Assembly (NCBI RefSeq): GCF_009807005.1
Contig: NZ_WUBR01000001.1
Coordinates: 1,488,001-1,552,000 of the forward strand
DNA length: 64,000 bases
Source of the DNA: Aurantiacibacter rhizosphaerae
Lineage (GTDB): Bacteria > Pseudomonadota > Alphaproteobacteria > Sphingomonadales > Sphingomonadaceae
Direction: 5' to 3'
A program made the translations under genes and the position numbers. The notes under the pieces were generated by a model, which was not told the DNA's origin, searched no databases, and saw only the letters and a list, made by a program, of their open reading frames with translations. Of this stretch, positions 1 through 8,545 are shown piece after piece (position 1 is the stretch's first letter; each line of letters opens with the position of its first letter).

Positions 1-693
1 GCCGGTGGCGTCGATGCCTTCGCCGCGCAATTGCGCAATGGCTGGCGCGATGATGTCTATCTCCTCCCGGCCCATTCGCCCGTCCTCACCCGCATGGGGG
101 TTCAGCCCGGCAATGGCGATGCGCGGCTGCGCGATGCCGAAATCTGTGTGCATGGCCCGCGCGACAATGCGCGTGCGCTCAACAATAAGATCGATGCTCA
201 ACCGGGTTGGCACTTCTGCCAGCGCGCAATGCACCGTCATGGGGACGGTGCGCAGCGATGGCCCGGCCAGCATCATCACGGCATCGTCTCGCGGCGCATC
301 GCAGGCATCGGCGCAAAATTCGGTCTGGCCGACGAAGGTATCGTCCACTGCGAAAATCGCCGACTTGGCCACGGGGGCCGTCACCACGCCTGCCGCTTGC
401 CCCTCGCGAACCATGTCGAGCGCCTGCACCAGCGCGGCACGGGCCTGCAGGGCACCTTCTCTGGTCGGTGTGCCGGGCGTGTAGGCGCCAGCGCCCTCGA
501 CGTTGACGACCAGATTATCGGGTATGGCGATGCCCAGCTTGCGCGCCGCCTGCGGCAGAACATCGCCGCCGCTGCACACCACGAACGGGGGAAGATCAAG
601 CTCGTCCCGGCGAGACCATGCTTCCAGAACAAGTTCCGGACCGACCCCCGCCGGGTCGCCGATGGTGACGGCAAGCGGCAGGGGCTGCGTCAT
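1..693 (-). CDS. pdxA: 4-hydroxythreonine-4-phosphate dehydrogenase, 3' end missing
   Basis: PdxA oxidises and decarboxylates 4-phosphohydroxy-threonine in the DXP-dependent pyridoxal phosphate pathway; it is a cytosolic metal- and NAD-dependent dimer. The window holds the first 231 codons and the frame is open to the left edge, so about 100 C-terminal residues lie outside (family about 330). Seen: TIGDPAGVGPE at residues 10-20, which is the family's N-terminal signature, and two candidate metal-ligand histidines, His155 (MTVHCAL) and His200 in GLNPHAGEDGRMGREE. The ATG lies only 5 bases after the surA stop, so it is translated from the lptD-surA transcript. lptD-surA-pdxA, usually followed by rsmA, is a classical proteobacterial order. 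Confidence 0.96.
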   Translation of the reverse strand, partial: MTQPLPLAVTIGDPAGVGPELVLEAWSRRDELDLPPFVVCSGGDVLPQAARKLGIAIPDNLVVNVEGAGAYTPGTPTREGALQARAALVQALDMVREGQAAGVVTAPVAKSAIFAVDDTFVGQTEFCADACDAPRDDAVMMLAGPSLRTVPMTVHCALAEVPTRLSIDLIVERTRIVARAMHTDFGIAQPRIAIAGLNPHAGEDGRMGREEIDIIAPAIAQLRGEGIDATG

Positions 694-698
694 CCGGA

Positions 699-2030
699 TC
701 AGTCGTATTCGATCACCGCATCGCGGCGAAGGTCACGCAAGTAACGCTGTGCACGGCGGTTAACGCGCTCGTCCTCCAGCTGGGCCATGATCTGGTCAGA
801 ACTGGGGCCAGCGGTTTCCTGCGGATCGTCGCGTCCACACAGCATCAGCACGCGGATGCCTTCGCTCATGTCGCCAAAGGGCGGCGTGGTTTCACCGATG
901 TTGAGGTTCAGCAGAATGCTTTGCAGGGCTTCAGGCAACTGTCGCACGCTGATTTCATCATTGTCGACCGTGGATGCACCGATGGCGGCTGCGCGCATGT
1001 TGGCATCGCCGCAACCGTTCATGGTGCTGACCGCCTGGATGAAGGAAGAGCCGCGCTCCTCCGCCTCTGCAGGTGAAATGCCTTCGGGGAAGGCGATGCT
1101 GATCTGTTTCAGGCTGAGGAGGGCATCGCGCGGGTCGGCCATGCCGATCTGGCGCTGATCAATCATCAGCAGGATGGAATAGCCGCCGGGAATCTCCAGC
1201 GGGCCAACCAGCTGGCCGGGCGTCATCTGCTTTGCCGCGGCTTCCAGCGTGGGCTGCTGCAACTGCTCCAGCCGGATCCAGCCCAGATCACCGCCAACGA
1301 TGGCGCTGGATGCCTGCGAATACTGGCGCGCATAGGCCACGAAGCTGCCGCCAGCGCGCAATTGTTCGATGATCTGGCCGGCATTGGCCACCACCTGATC
1401 GCGGTTGGCGCTGTTGGCTGCCAGGAAGATTTCGCCCAGCCTGTATTCCGTGGTGCCGCGCGATGCCTGCAACCGTTCAAAAAGCTCGTTCACTTCGCCT
1501 TCGGAAACATTCACGAAAGGCTGCACGTTGCGGCGCAGCAGCCGATCCCAGGCAAGCTCTCCCTGGATCTGGCGCTTGATGGAGCGCGCGGAGGAGCCGA
1601 TGGATGTAAGGTAGGCGTTCAACTGTTCCGCAGTCATGCCCCGGCCTTCTTGCGCAAACCGTTCGTAGGCGGCTTCCACCTCTTCGTTGGTGACGGCCAT
1701 GTCCTGCGCGGCGGCTTCCTGCACCTGCAGTGTCTCATCGATCAGGTTGCGCAGTACCTGCAGGCGCAGACGCTGAATTTCCTCAGGCGGAAGCTGGCCT
1801 TCCTGCGCGGAAAGGATCAGGCCGACGCGGTGATCCACATCGGTGCCGGTGATGACGGCGCCGTTCACGCGCGCGGTGGCGCGGCGGATGTTGGGATCGG
1901 CAGGCTCCACGATGAAAGAAATGTCATCGGGCAGGTTGAAGGCATCAGAACCTGCGACCTGCACCCCTTGGGCCTGCGCAGTTCCGGCAAGCATGACAGC
2001 ACCTATTGCGGTGGCGGAATATTTCAGCAT
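699..2030 (-). CDS. surA: SurA-type periplasmic chaperone / peptidyl-prolyl isomerase
   Basis: SurA escorts unfolded outer-membrane proteins, LptD included, across the periplasm. From ATG at 2030 the product is 443 residues. A short signal peptide ends at AQA near residue 20. The SurA N-terminal domain covers about 45-190 and a parvulin domain about 195-296 (TEYRLGEIFL to SILLMIDQRQ). A second, degenerate parvulin-like region follows to the C-terminus. The reading frame extends upstream without a stop, but that part looks non-coding. A GTG at 2045 would add five residues and cannot be excluded, since neither start has a clear Shine-Dalgarno. It sits about 175 bases after lptD and 5 bases before pdxA, and is probably co-transcribed with both. 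Confidence 0.93.
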   Translation of the reverse strand: MLKYSATAIGAVMLAGTAQAQGVQVAGSDAFNLPDDISFIVEPADPNIRRATARVNGAVITGTDVDHRVGLILSAQEGQLPPEEIQRLRLQVLRNLIDETLQVQEAAAQDMAVTNEEVEAAYERFAQEGRGMTAEQLNAYLTSIGSSARSIKRQIQGELAWDRLLRRNVQPFVNVSEGEVNELFERLQASRGTTEYRLGEIFLAANSANRDQVVANAGQIIEQLRAGGSFVAYARQYSQASSAIVGGDLGWIRLEQLQQPTLEAAAKQMTPGQLVGPLEIPGGYSILLMIDQRQIGMADPRDALLSLKQISIAFPEGISPAEAEERGSSFIQAVSTMNGCGDANMRAAAIGASTVDNDEISVRQLPEALQSILLNLNIGETTPPFGDMSEGIRVLMLCGRDDPQETAGPSSDQIMAQLEDERVNRRAQRYLRDLRRDAVIEYD

Positions 2031-2205
2031 TTTGGTCGCAAACACGATCACTTGGGTTACCTTGTGTTGTCTGTGGCGCACGGAAATGCACCCTTGAGCA
2101 GGGCCGGGTATTTGCAATGTGTGGCTTAACCCCACCTGAGCCGGCCCCCTCCTAGCCAAATGTCTCCCCGCTGCCAATCCGGCGAAGGAGAGACTGGTTG
2201 AAAGA

Positions 2206-4545
2206 CTAGTTGAAGCCCAGATTGCGCAGGTTGAAATAGATGCGGAAGCTGCTGCCGGACTGCGCATCGGCCAGCTGGATATAGTCGCGCCGCCAGGTGA
2301 AACCGAATTCCAGGCAATCATCGGCATAGGCGATACCAAGGCGGGTACGCAGCGGCTCAAACCCGTCTGCCAGCAGTGTGGGGTCTTCGTTGCGATCGGT
2401 GAGGTTCACCACCGCCGATCCGAAAACGGACCAGTGGCGGGCAAAGGCCACGCGCCCCGCCAGGCGGATTTCCTCACGATCCTGCAAATCCTCCAGCCGG
2501 AAATCGATATCACGGTTCAGCTGCAGATAGCCGACTTCCACATAGGTGCGATCACTGCCCACGGTGGCGTCGATCTCGTTCCGGCGGACGGTGAAATTGT
2601 CCTTGTCGAGACGGTAGCGGTGGGTGAATTTCAGATAATCGCGATAGCGCACTTCGGTGCGGCCCACGAAATCGGAGAATTGCTCCGTCAGGCCGGTGCC
2701 ATCGGGAAACAGATCGAAAGCATCGTTCAGGCGATAGGATTGGCCGATCGTGGTGTGCAACCGCCAGCCGGGGAAATTGGCCTGCCAGTCAATGCCATAG
2801 GTAACGCGCACCCCGTCTTCCACACGGTCATAACCGGGAAAACGGTTGAGCGCGAAAAGGTTGGAATCCTCCAGGTCGATGGCGCGGGCATCTTCGTTGG
2901 GGATATCCAGATTGCGGATGCTGGGCGTTGCCACCAGTTGCACGCGCGGGGTCAGGATCTGCGATCCGCCCAGGAATTCTCCAATAAAGGGCCATTTCAC
3001 ATCGATGGCTGCGGTGGCCACGCCGCGTGCCTGCCAGCCATCCTCACCGCGATAGGATGCGATCCGCGTCAGTGAATTGTCATCGGAGTGATAAACGTCG
3101 CCGCGCACGAGGCCGGTCAGCGTAACTTCCTGGCCCCAGGCGGTGATGCGCCGCATGTCCCAGCGGGCACGGGCGAAGGCGCGCTGCGTATCCTGCCCCT
3201 CCAGCCTTGTGATCGCCAGCGTATTGGCCTGCAGTTCCACATTGCCGCCGAACACCGGCTCTTCCAGCCGATAGCGCGCATCGATCAATGGCAGCGCGAG
3301 CGGCACCTGGCCCTGATCCGTGCTGACCAGCAGCGCTTGCGTTCCCCACCCGGCGATGGAGACGTAGGAATTCTCATCCTGCCGCGCCAGTTCTACGACA
3401 GAGCGCAGGCGATCCTCGCGGCTGATATCGTAACGGCGCAGAAAAGTGCGGTCGCTGGCCAACCGGATGGAGCCTTGCGCGGTCCAGTTTTCGTCCAGCT
3501 GGAAACGGCCATTGGTGAACAGGTAGCCGCGAAAGTCATTCTCGGACGTTCGCATCGTGGAGTTCAATGGAATGCGCGATCCATAGGTGGCGTAGCCGGT
3601 AACCTGAAAAGCGCCCTTTTCCGTCAGCTGGCGATATTGCGCGGACACCATCGGCGCAGCTTCGGTGTAGACATAGCCCGACAGCGTCAGGTCGCGGTTG
3701 TTGGCCAGCCGCCAGTAATAGCTGTCGGAAATCTCTATGCCGTTGGACGCGGTCAGCCCAATATCGGGAATGAAGAAGCCCGAACTCGCCCTGCCATCAG
3801 CGCTTATGGTCAGGCCGGGAAGGGGCAGAATGCGCGCGCCGAACAGTTCCAGATAGGCACCGCGAAAGCGGATTTCGGACGTGTCCTCGTCATAATAGAC
3901 GCGCTCTGCCGTCACCCGCCAGCTGGGGCTCTTGTCGCAGCCATCGGCATCCACCACCGCGCAGGAGGAATAGGCGGCGCGGGTCAGCTCTATATCGCCG
4001 TTGGCGTCTCTCGTCGCCTGCTGCGCCGCCAGCCTGCCGCCCTGGCGGAATGCCAGCAGCAGGTTCTGCATCGCGCCTGCCTCCAGCTCATCTGTCAGCA
4101 CAATGCGATCGGTAAATAGCTGGTTGCCGTTTTCATCCAACAGGCGGATGGTGCCGGTGGCGACGATTTCACCCGTCATGCGGTTCCATGTAACGGCATC
4201 GGCCCGCACCGACTGATCGCCGGAGCGAAGGAGGACATTGCCCGCCGCGGTTACCGTATCGGTAGCCTGATCATAGCGCAGCTCATTCGCCTCAAACGCG
4301 ATCTCCCGCGGACCATCGCTTTGATCGACCGGCAGAATGTCCTCAGCCACGACGGGAAAGCCATCATCCTCGCCATCGCGAGGTTCGGGCGTTTCCACCG
4401 GGTCTATGGCCGTTCTTACGCCCGGCGCTGCGCCTTCCTGGGCGAAGACAGCGGCTGGATTGCCGAGGGCAAGCAGGACGGCTGCGCCTGCAACGGACAC
4501 ACGGAGCGGATTCGCTGGCAGTGCGGGGAGCAGGCCGGGGAGCAT
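2206..4545 (-). CDS. lptD: LPS-assembly protein LptD
   Basis: LptD is the outer-membrane barrel that, with LptE, inserts lipopolysaccharide into the outer leaflet. The product has 779 residues, near the family size. Signal peptide about 1-35 (VFA|QE). The periplasmic OstA/LptA-like beta-jellyroll runs about 80-200 (begins IAFEANELRYDQATD). A long barrel follows, rich in alternating aromatic and polar strands, and the protein ends LGFN. Two cysteines lie close together after the jellyroll (YSSCAVVDADGCDK) and one near the C-terminus (YADDC). This fits the disulfide arrangement of LptD, although the pairing is inferred. A promoter-like sequence ends 6 bases before the ATG, which suggests a leaderless mRNA. 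First gene of lptD-surA-pdxA. Confidence 0.96.
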   Translation of the reverse strand: MLPGLLPALPANPLRVSVAGAAVLLALGNPAAVFAQEGAAPGVRTAIDPVETPEPRDGEDDGFPVVAEDILPVDQSDGPREIAFEANELRYDQATDTVTAAGNVLLRSGDQSVRADAVTWNRMTGEIVATGTIRLLDENGNQLFTDRIVLTDELEAGAMQNLLLAFRQGGRLAAQQATRDANGDIELTRAAYSSCAVVDADGCDKSPSWRVTAERVYYDEDTSEIRFRGAYLELFGARILPLPGLTISADGRASSGFFIPDIGLTASNGIEISDSYYWRLANNRDLTLSGYVYTEAAPMVSAQYRQLTEKGAFQVTGYATYGSRIPLNSTMRTSENDFRGYLFTNGRFQLDENWTAQGSIRLASDRTFLRRYDISREDRLRSVVELARQDENSYVSIAGWGTQALLVSTDQGQVPLALPLIDARYRLEEPVFGGNVELQANTLAITRLEGQDTQRAFARARWDMRRITAWGQEVTLTGLVRGDVYHSDDNSLTRIASYRGEDGWQARGVATAAIDVKWPFIGEFLGGSQILTPRVQLVATPSIRNLDIPNEDARAIDLEDSNLFALNRFPGYDRVEDGVRVTYGIDWQANFPGWRLHTTIGQSYRLNDAFDLFPDGTGLTEQFSDFVGRTEVRYRDYLKFTHRYRLDKDNFTVRRNEIDATVGSDRTYVEVGYLQLNRDIDFRLEDLQDREEIRLAGRVAFARHWSVFGSAVVNLTDRNEDPTLLADGFEPLRTRLGIAYADDCLEFGFTWRRDYIQLADAQSGSSFRIYFNLRNLGFN

Positions 4546-4551
4546 GGCTTG

Positions 4552-4580
4552 CCTATTGCACCACGCGCACGTAATCGCAA
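4552..4580 (-). promoter_or_regulatory. Putative lptD promoter, probably giving a leaderless mRNA
   Basis: On the minus strand, TTGCGA (4575-4580) is followed by a 17-base spacer and AATAGG (4552-4557). The predicted transcription start falls on or within a base or two of the lptD ATG at 4545. The same shape (TTGC, 17 bases, ATAGG-like) precedes purS, purC and ndk in this window. Assigned by pattern only. Confidence 0.4.
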
Positions 4581-4647
4581 CGCCAGCTTTGCTGCATAGC
4601 GAAAAGCTGTGTCGCCATTCCTACATTCTTGCTGGAGCCCCCCACTC

Positions 4648-6111
4648 ATGGAAATCGAATTTCGCAACTCATCGGACGCCGATTCGCCGCGCATTGTTGC
4701 GCGCATCCTCGATCTGGACAGCCTTCCGGGCGATCTGCCCGCCGCCATCAGCCAAGGGGCCGAAGCTTCGCGCTTTACCGGCAAGCCGGGCCAGGTGTTC
4801 GATGGCTTTGCCGAGGTGGATGGTAAGGTGGTGCGACTCGCGCTGGCCGGTGCCGGGAAAAAGGACAAGGAAGGCCGCCACGCCGCGCTGGAACGCGCTG
4901 GCGCTGCGCTGACCGCGAAATATCTGACCAGCGGCGAGACGGAGATGGCCATCGATGCCGGTGCCAGCGACCTTGATGCGACCGAAACGGCCGCAGTGCT
5001 GCTCGGCGCGCGACTGCGGGCATGGCGGTGGGACGAATACCGCACGAAGATGCGCGACGAACAGAAGCGCACCTTGAAAAAGGTCGTCGTGATCGGCGCC
5101 CCCGATGGCGCTCAGGATGAATGGACCGACGCGCAGGCCGTGGCTACCGGCGTTGAATTCACCCGCGAACTGGTGGCTGAACCTGCCAACATCATTTACC
5201 CCGAGAGCTTCGTTGAACGCTGCAACAAGCGGTTTGCCGGCACCGGCGCCGAACTGGTGGTGCTGGACGATGCCGAGATGGAAAAGCTGGGCATGGGCGC
5301 GCTGCTGGGCGTGGGCCTTGGTTCGGAACGCGCCTCTCGCGTGCTGGCGATCAAGTGGATGGGCGGCACCAAGGGTGAAGCGCCCGTGGCATTCGTGGGC
5401 AAGGGCGTCACCTTCGATACAGGTGGCATCTCGCTGAAGCCCGGACCCGGCATGGAAGACATGAAGTTTGACATGGGCGGCGCTGGCGCCGTTGCAGGCG
5501 CGATGCTGGCGCTGACGCTGCGCAAGGCGAAGGCCAATATCGTCGGCGTTTGCGGGCTGGTGGAAAACATGCCCGATGGCCGCGCCATGCGCCCCGGCGA
5601 CGTGGTGACATCCATGTCCGGCCAGACGGTCGAGGTTCTCAACACCGATGCCGAGGGACGGCTGGTGCTGTGCGACGTGCTGACCTGGGTGCAAAAGGAA
5701 TTCAAACCGGCGCGGATCGTGGATCTCGCCACCCTGACCGGCGCGATCCTGGTGTCGCTGGGCAGCGAGCATGCTGGCATCTTCTCCAACGATGACGATC
5801 TGGCGGACGACCTGCTGCACGCGGGCAAGCAGGCGGGTGACAAGCTGTGGCGTTTCCCGCTGGCGCCGGAATATGACAAGCTGCTCGACAGCCCGATTGC
5901 CGATATGAAGAACATCGGCGGCCGCTATGCCGGATCGATCACCGCCGCGCAGTTCCTGCAGCGCTTTATCGAGGATGATACCCCCTGGGCGCATCTGGAT
6001 ATCGCGGGCATGGTGTGGGCAGACAAACCCGGCGCCACCTGGGACAAGGGCGCCACCGGATATGGCGTTCGCCTGCTCGATCGCTTCATCCGTAACACGG
6101 TGAAGGGTTAA
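4648..6111 (+). CDS. pepA: Leucyl aminopeptidase (M17)
   Basis: Cytosolic two-metal hexameric aminopeptidase that removes N-terminal amino acids during peptide turnover. The product is 487 residues from ATG 4648. The frame begins 13 codons earlier, but that extension overlaps the divergent lptD promoter region and is not family-like. Seen: the M17 metal and active-site segments KGVTFDTGGISLKP (from about residue 252) and NTDAEGRLVLCD (from about 332). The N-terminal alpha/beta domain covers about 1-160. It is divergent from lptD and followed after 12 bases by the DUF2256 gene. Confidence 0.96.
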   Translation: MEIEFRNSSDADSPRIVARILDLDSLPGDLPAAISQGAEASRFTGKPGQVFDGFAEVDGKVVRLALAGAGKKDKEGRHAALERAGAALTAKYLTSGETEMAIDAGASDLDATETAAVLLGARLRAWRWDEYRTKMRDEQKRTLKKVVVIGAPDGAQDEWTDAQAVATGVEFTRELVAEPANIIYPESFVERCNKRFAGTGAELVVLDDAEMEKLGMGALLGVGLGSERASRVLAIKWMGGTKGEAPVAFVGKGVTFDTGGISLKPGPGMEDMKFDMGGAGAVAGAMLALTLRKAKANIVGVCGLVENMPDGRAMRPGDVVTSMSGQTVEVLNTDAEGRLVLCDVLTWVQKEFKPARIVDLATLTGAILVSLGSEHAGIFSNDDDLADDLLHAGKQAGDKLWRFPLAPEYDKLLDSPIADMKNIGGRYAGSITAAQFLQRFIEDDTPWAHLDIAGMVWADKPGATWDKGATGYGVRLLDRFIRNTVKG

Positions 6112-6123
6112 GGGCAGCGGCCG

Positions 6124-6285
6124 ATGCCAAAAATGCGGCGCAAATCCGATTTACCGTCAAAGATTTGCGCCGCATGCGGCCTGCCTTTCAACTGGCGCAA
6201 GAAATGGGAGCGGGACTGGGATCATGTCCGCTATTGCTCCGAACGGTGCAAAAGGTCGAAAGGAAAGCCGGATGGCCAGAAATAG
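6124..6285 (+). CDS. DUF2256 zinc-ribbon-like mini-protein
   Basis: A 53-residue protein. The sequence shows the full DUF2256 pattern: two CxxC-type knuckles (C15-x2-C18 and C38-x3-C42) flanking the conserved basic/aromatic core [17 protein letters not shown]. In this family the four cysteines probably bind zinc; the function is unknown. ATG at 6124, with a second in-frame Met at codon 4. It lies 12 bases after pepA and 24 before holC, so it is likely in the same transcript. Confidence 0.88.
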   Translation: MPKMRRKSDLPSKICAACGLPFNWRKKWERDWDHVRYCSERCKRSKGKPDGQK

Positions 6286-6309
6286 CATGGCAACTGGCGG
6301 GAAGGGCTG

Positions 6310-6747
6310 ATGCGCGTCGATTTCTATCTGCTGTCTTCCGATACCGCGCCTGCCGCAATCGCGCTGCTGGCCGGAAAGGTGCGCAAGGCGGGTGAGCGCT
6401 TGCTGGTGGTGGCCGATGATCTCGCGCTGCTGGAAGACACCAGCCAGACCCTGTGGGAAGCCGCGCCGGAGGCTTTCCTCGCAAACGGTATCGCTGGTGA
6501 CGAGCATGATGCTGCGCAACCTATCCTGCTGTCCAACGAGGTGGATCCCACAAACGGCGCCACCTTCCTGCTGATAGCCGATGGCTTATGGAGAGAGCCG
6601 GGCGAGGGGATTGCGCGTGTGCTGTACCTGTTCGATCAAAGCACGATTGCAGGCGCGCGGCAGACCTGGAAGGCGCTGGAAGATCGGGAAGGGCTGGAGC
6701 GCAAGTTCTGGAAACAGCAGGACGGCCGCTGGGTAGAGGGGCCATGA
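6310..6747 (+). CDS. holC: DNA polymerase III chi subunit
   Basis: Chi (HolC) links the replicative clamp-loader complex to single-strand-binding protein. 145 residues, the usual size. It begins with the family-typical MRVDFYLL strand, has the central VVADDLALLEDTSQTLWE region and the conserved FLLIADG, and ends in FWKQQDGRWVEGP. A strong Shine-Dalgarno (GGGAAGGG) precedes the ATG. The order pepA-holC is conserved in alphaproteobacteria and supports the call. Its stop overlaps an ATG (ATGA) that belongs to the upstream extension of the next frame. Confidence 0.93.
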   Translation: MRVDFYLLSSDTAPAAIALLAGKVRKAGERLLVVADDLALLEDTSQTLWEAAPEAFLANGIAGDEHDAAQPILLSNEVDPTNGATFLLIADGLWREPGEGIARVLYLFDQSTIAGARQTWKALEDREGLERKFWKQQDGRWVEGP

Positions 6748-6797
6748 CGCATAGTGCCGAGGGGCGCAAACTTTTAACGATTGAACTGGAAAAACCG

Positions 6798-7298
6798 ATG
6801 CGCAAGATCACCCTGTTATCCGCCTTTGCACTCAGCCTTTCCGCCTGTGGCGGAAGCGATGAAAGCAGCGTTCAAACAGACGATGGCGAAACCATAGATT
6901 ACAAGGTCGATACCGCAGGCGATGACAGCGAAATCCGCATCACCGGTGACGATGGTGAGGAGATGGTCATCAATTCCAGCGTCGGCGCTGATGTCAGCCT
7001 GCCCGATGGCTTCACCGTCTATCCCGGCGCTACAATCGTCAATTCCACCGTCATGAACCAGTCCGACGGGCAGGGCACGCTGGTGATCATGCAGAGCGAT
7101 GATTCGCCCGAAGAGATGGCGGATTTCTACCGATCCCAGGCGGAAAAATCCGGTATCGCTATCGGAATGGAAGCGAGCTCCAACGGCGCGAAAATGGTAG
7201 CGGGGGAAAGCGATGACGGCGCCACCTTCAGCTTCAACGCAACATCATCGGGCGAGGGCACTACGGGACAGCTGGTGGTCGGCAAGGGACTGAACTAG
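6798..7298 (+). CDS. Predicted lipoprotein, unknown function
   Basis: 166 residues with a lipoprotein signal: basic n-region MRKI, a hydrophobic core and lipobox LSAC with Cys17. The mature part is acidic (many DDGE and GDDG stretches) and then holds a compact region (about 70-160) with DGFTVYPGATIVNST and SPEEMADFYRSQAEKSG. The latter resembles small periplasmic domains, but I cannot name a family. ATG 6798 is chosen because it places the lipobox correctly. An ATG at 6744, overlapping the holC stop, would give an overlong n-region. Probably periplasm-facing and membrane-anchored. Confidence 0.8.
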   Translation: MRKITLLSAFALSLSACGGSDESSVQTDDGETIDYKVDTAGDDSEIRITGDDGEEMVINSSVGADVSLPDGFTVYPGATIVNSTVMNQSDGQGTLVIMQSDDSPEEMADFYRSQAEKSGIAIGMEASSNGAKMVAGESDDGATFSFNATSSGEGTTGQLVVGKGLN

Positions 7299-7345
7299 GC
7301 AGCGGCAGGCCCAGTCGGCGCCGGTTGCACGATACGCAAGCCCGC

Positions 7346-7374
7346 TTGCCCTGCGCCTGCGGGGGCGCTAGGGG
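7346..7374 (+). promoter_or_regulatory. Putative ndk promoter
   Basis: TTGCCC (7346-7351), a 17-base spacer, then TAGGGG (7369-7374), about 45 bases before the ndk ATG. It matches the recurring TTGC-N17 shape seen at purC, purS and lptD, but the -10 is more GC-rich. Pattern-based only. Confidence 0.35.
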
Positions 7375-7419
7375 CCGCGCGAACTCACACCATATCGAAT
7401 TCTCGCAAAGGAACTTCTC

Positions 7420-7842
7420 ATGGCGGCTACCCGCACTTTCTCGATCATCAAGCCCGATGCCACCCGCCGCAACCTGACCGGCGCTGTTACCAAGATGCTG
7501 GAAGACGCCGGCCTGCGCATCGTCGCATCCAAGCGCATCCAGATGACCAAGGAACAGGCCGAAGGTTTCTACGCCGTTCACAAGGAACGCCCGTTCTTTG
7601 GCGAACTGGTTGAATTCATGATCAGCGGCCCGGTTGTGGTGCAGGTGCTGGAAGGCGAAGATGCCGTGGCTCGCAACCGCAAGGTAATGGGCGCCACCAA
7701 CCCTGCCGATGCCGATGAAGGCACGATCCGCAAGGCTTATGCCGAAAGCATCGAGGCAAACTCGGTCCACGGTTCGGACAGCGAAGAAAACGCCAAGATC
7801 GAAATCGACTATTTCTTCAAGGAAGACGAAATCGTCGGCTGA
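7420..7842 (+). CDS. ndk: Nucleoside diphosphate kinase
   Basis: Transfers the gamma phosphate from ATP to nucleoside diphosphates through a phosphohistidine. 140 residues, standard length. Seen: the N-terminal [14 protein letters not shown] strand/loop and the active-site segment SVHGSDS with His117. The terminal EIVG replaces the longer eukaryotic tail. Shine-Dalgarno AAGGA sits 8 bases before the ATG. A strong intrinsic terminator follows, so this is a single-gene transcript or the end of one. Confidence 0.98.
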   Translation: MAATRTFSIIKPDATRRNLTGAVTKMLEDAGLRIVASKRIQMTKEQAEGFYAVHKERPFFGELVEFMISGPVVVQVLEGEDAVARNRKVMGATNPADADEGTIRKAYAESIEANSVHGSDSEENAKIEIDYFFKEDEIVG

Positions 7843-7877
7843 TCCCCGACATCCGATTTTCGAAGGTTAAAGCCAAA

Positions 7878-7910
7878 CGGCGGCGGTGATTCGGTCACCG
7901 CCGCCGTTTT
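7878..7910 (+). terminator. Rho-independent terminator of ndk
   Basis: Perfect 12-bp stem (7878-7889 with 7895-7906, CGGCGGCGGTGA), loop TTCGG, then TTTT. It starts 36 bases after the ndk stop. Confidence 0.93.
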
Positions 7911-8142
7911 GTTATGCGAAATCAATTCGCCAAATAGCTCGCGCAGAACTGTATAACCGCGAATTTTTTTTGGATAACTTTTGTTACGCGGATGGCGCAT
8001 GATTTCGCACTTTTGCATTACGTGCCAAATTCCGTATTCTTGAACGGCGCGCCGTCTTCTAGCGTTCAAATCAAACCGTCATATAACTGATAAATGTTAG
8101 TTTTTCGCCGTCCATTGCGGGCCGGGTCTTTGGAGGGGTGCG
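7911..8142. other. AT-richer intergenic region with inverted repeats
   Basis: No gene is seen. The stretch is clearly more AT-rich than its surroundings. It contains an A/T run near 7963-7972, TAAC-TTTT-GTTA at about 7975-7986, and a perfect 7-bp inverted repeat TTGAACG/CGTTCAA (8040-8046, 8063-8069). A short Shine-Dalgarno (GGAGG) precedes the gene at 8143. It probably carries that gene's promoter and possibly an operator. Confidence 0.4.
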
Positions 8143-8535
8143 ATGTTCTGGTCCAAGAAAACTCCCAAAAATACCGTCAAGCGCTTCATCGATGCGCTGA
8201 ACAAGCGGGACTTCGCGCGGGTGGAAGAATTGCTGGCAGATGACTTTCGCCTGATCGATAATACCGGCCGCAGCCTGCAGGGCCGGGATCAGTGTCTTGA
8301 GCTGTTGGTTCGGCTTGCCGAATTGATCCCGGATTACGAGCTAACTGCGACCTCGATCGTTCAACGGGGTGAAGACATCCTGATTTCGGGGAGCTCTCAA
8401 ACCACGGATCGCTTGATGGGAAGTGCCAGCCAGTGGCGCGCGCGTGCCAGCAAGGAAAAGATGCTGGAATGGCAGTCTTACGCCCGCGGCAGTGGGGCTT
8501 CCCTGATCGCGCAAGTCGCAAAATCCCTGCAATAG
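8143..8535 (+). CDS. NTF2-like / SnoaL-like family protein
   Basis: 130 residues with the cone-fold pattern of the SnoaL/NTF2-like superfamily. An N-terminal helix pair (NTVKRFIDALNKRDFARVEELLADDFRLID) is followed by the strand-rich part GRSLQGRDQCLELL and a C-terminal beta region. Members include small enzymes, binding proteins and stress-related dimers; nothing here fixes the role. GGAGG lies 7 bases before the ATG. It stands alone between the ndk terminator and a convergent sulfotransferase gene. Confidence 0.8.
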   Translation: MFWSKKTPKNTVKRFIDALNKRDFARVEELLADDFRLIDNTGRSLQGRDQCLELLVRLAELIPDYELTATSIVQRGEDILISGSSQTTDRLMGSASQWRARASKEKMLEWQSYARGSGASLIAQVAKSLQ

Positions 8536-8545
8536 CTGCGCGGCG

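Noticed and set aside
2095-2165. Inverted repeat GGGCCGG/CCGGCCC between lptD and surA
   Set aside because: Long loop, no T-tract, and the operon should read through; probably chance in GC-rich DNA.
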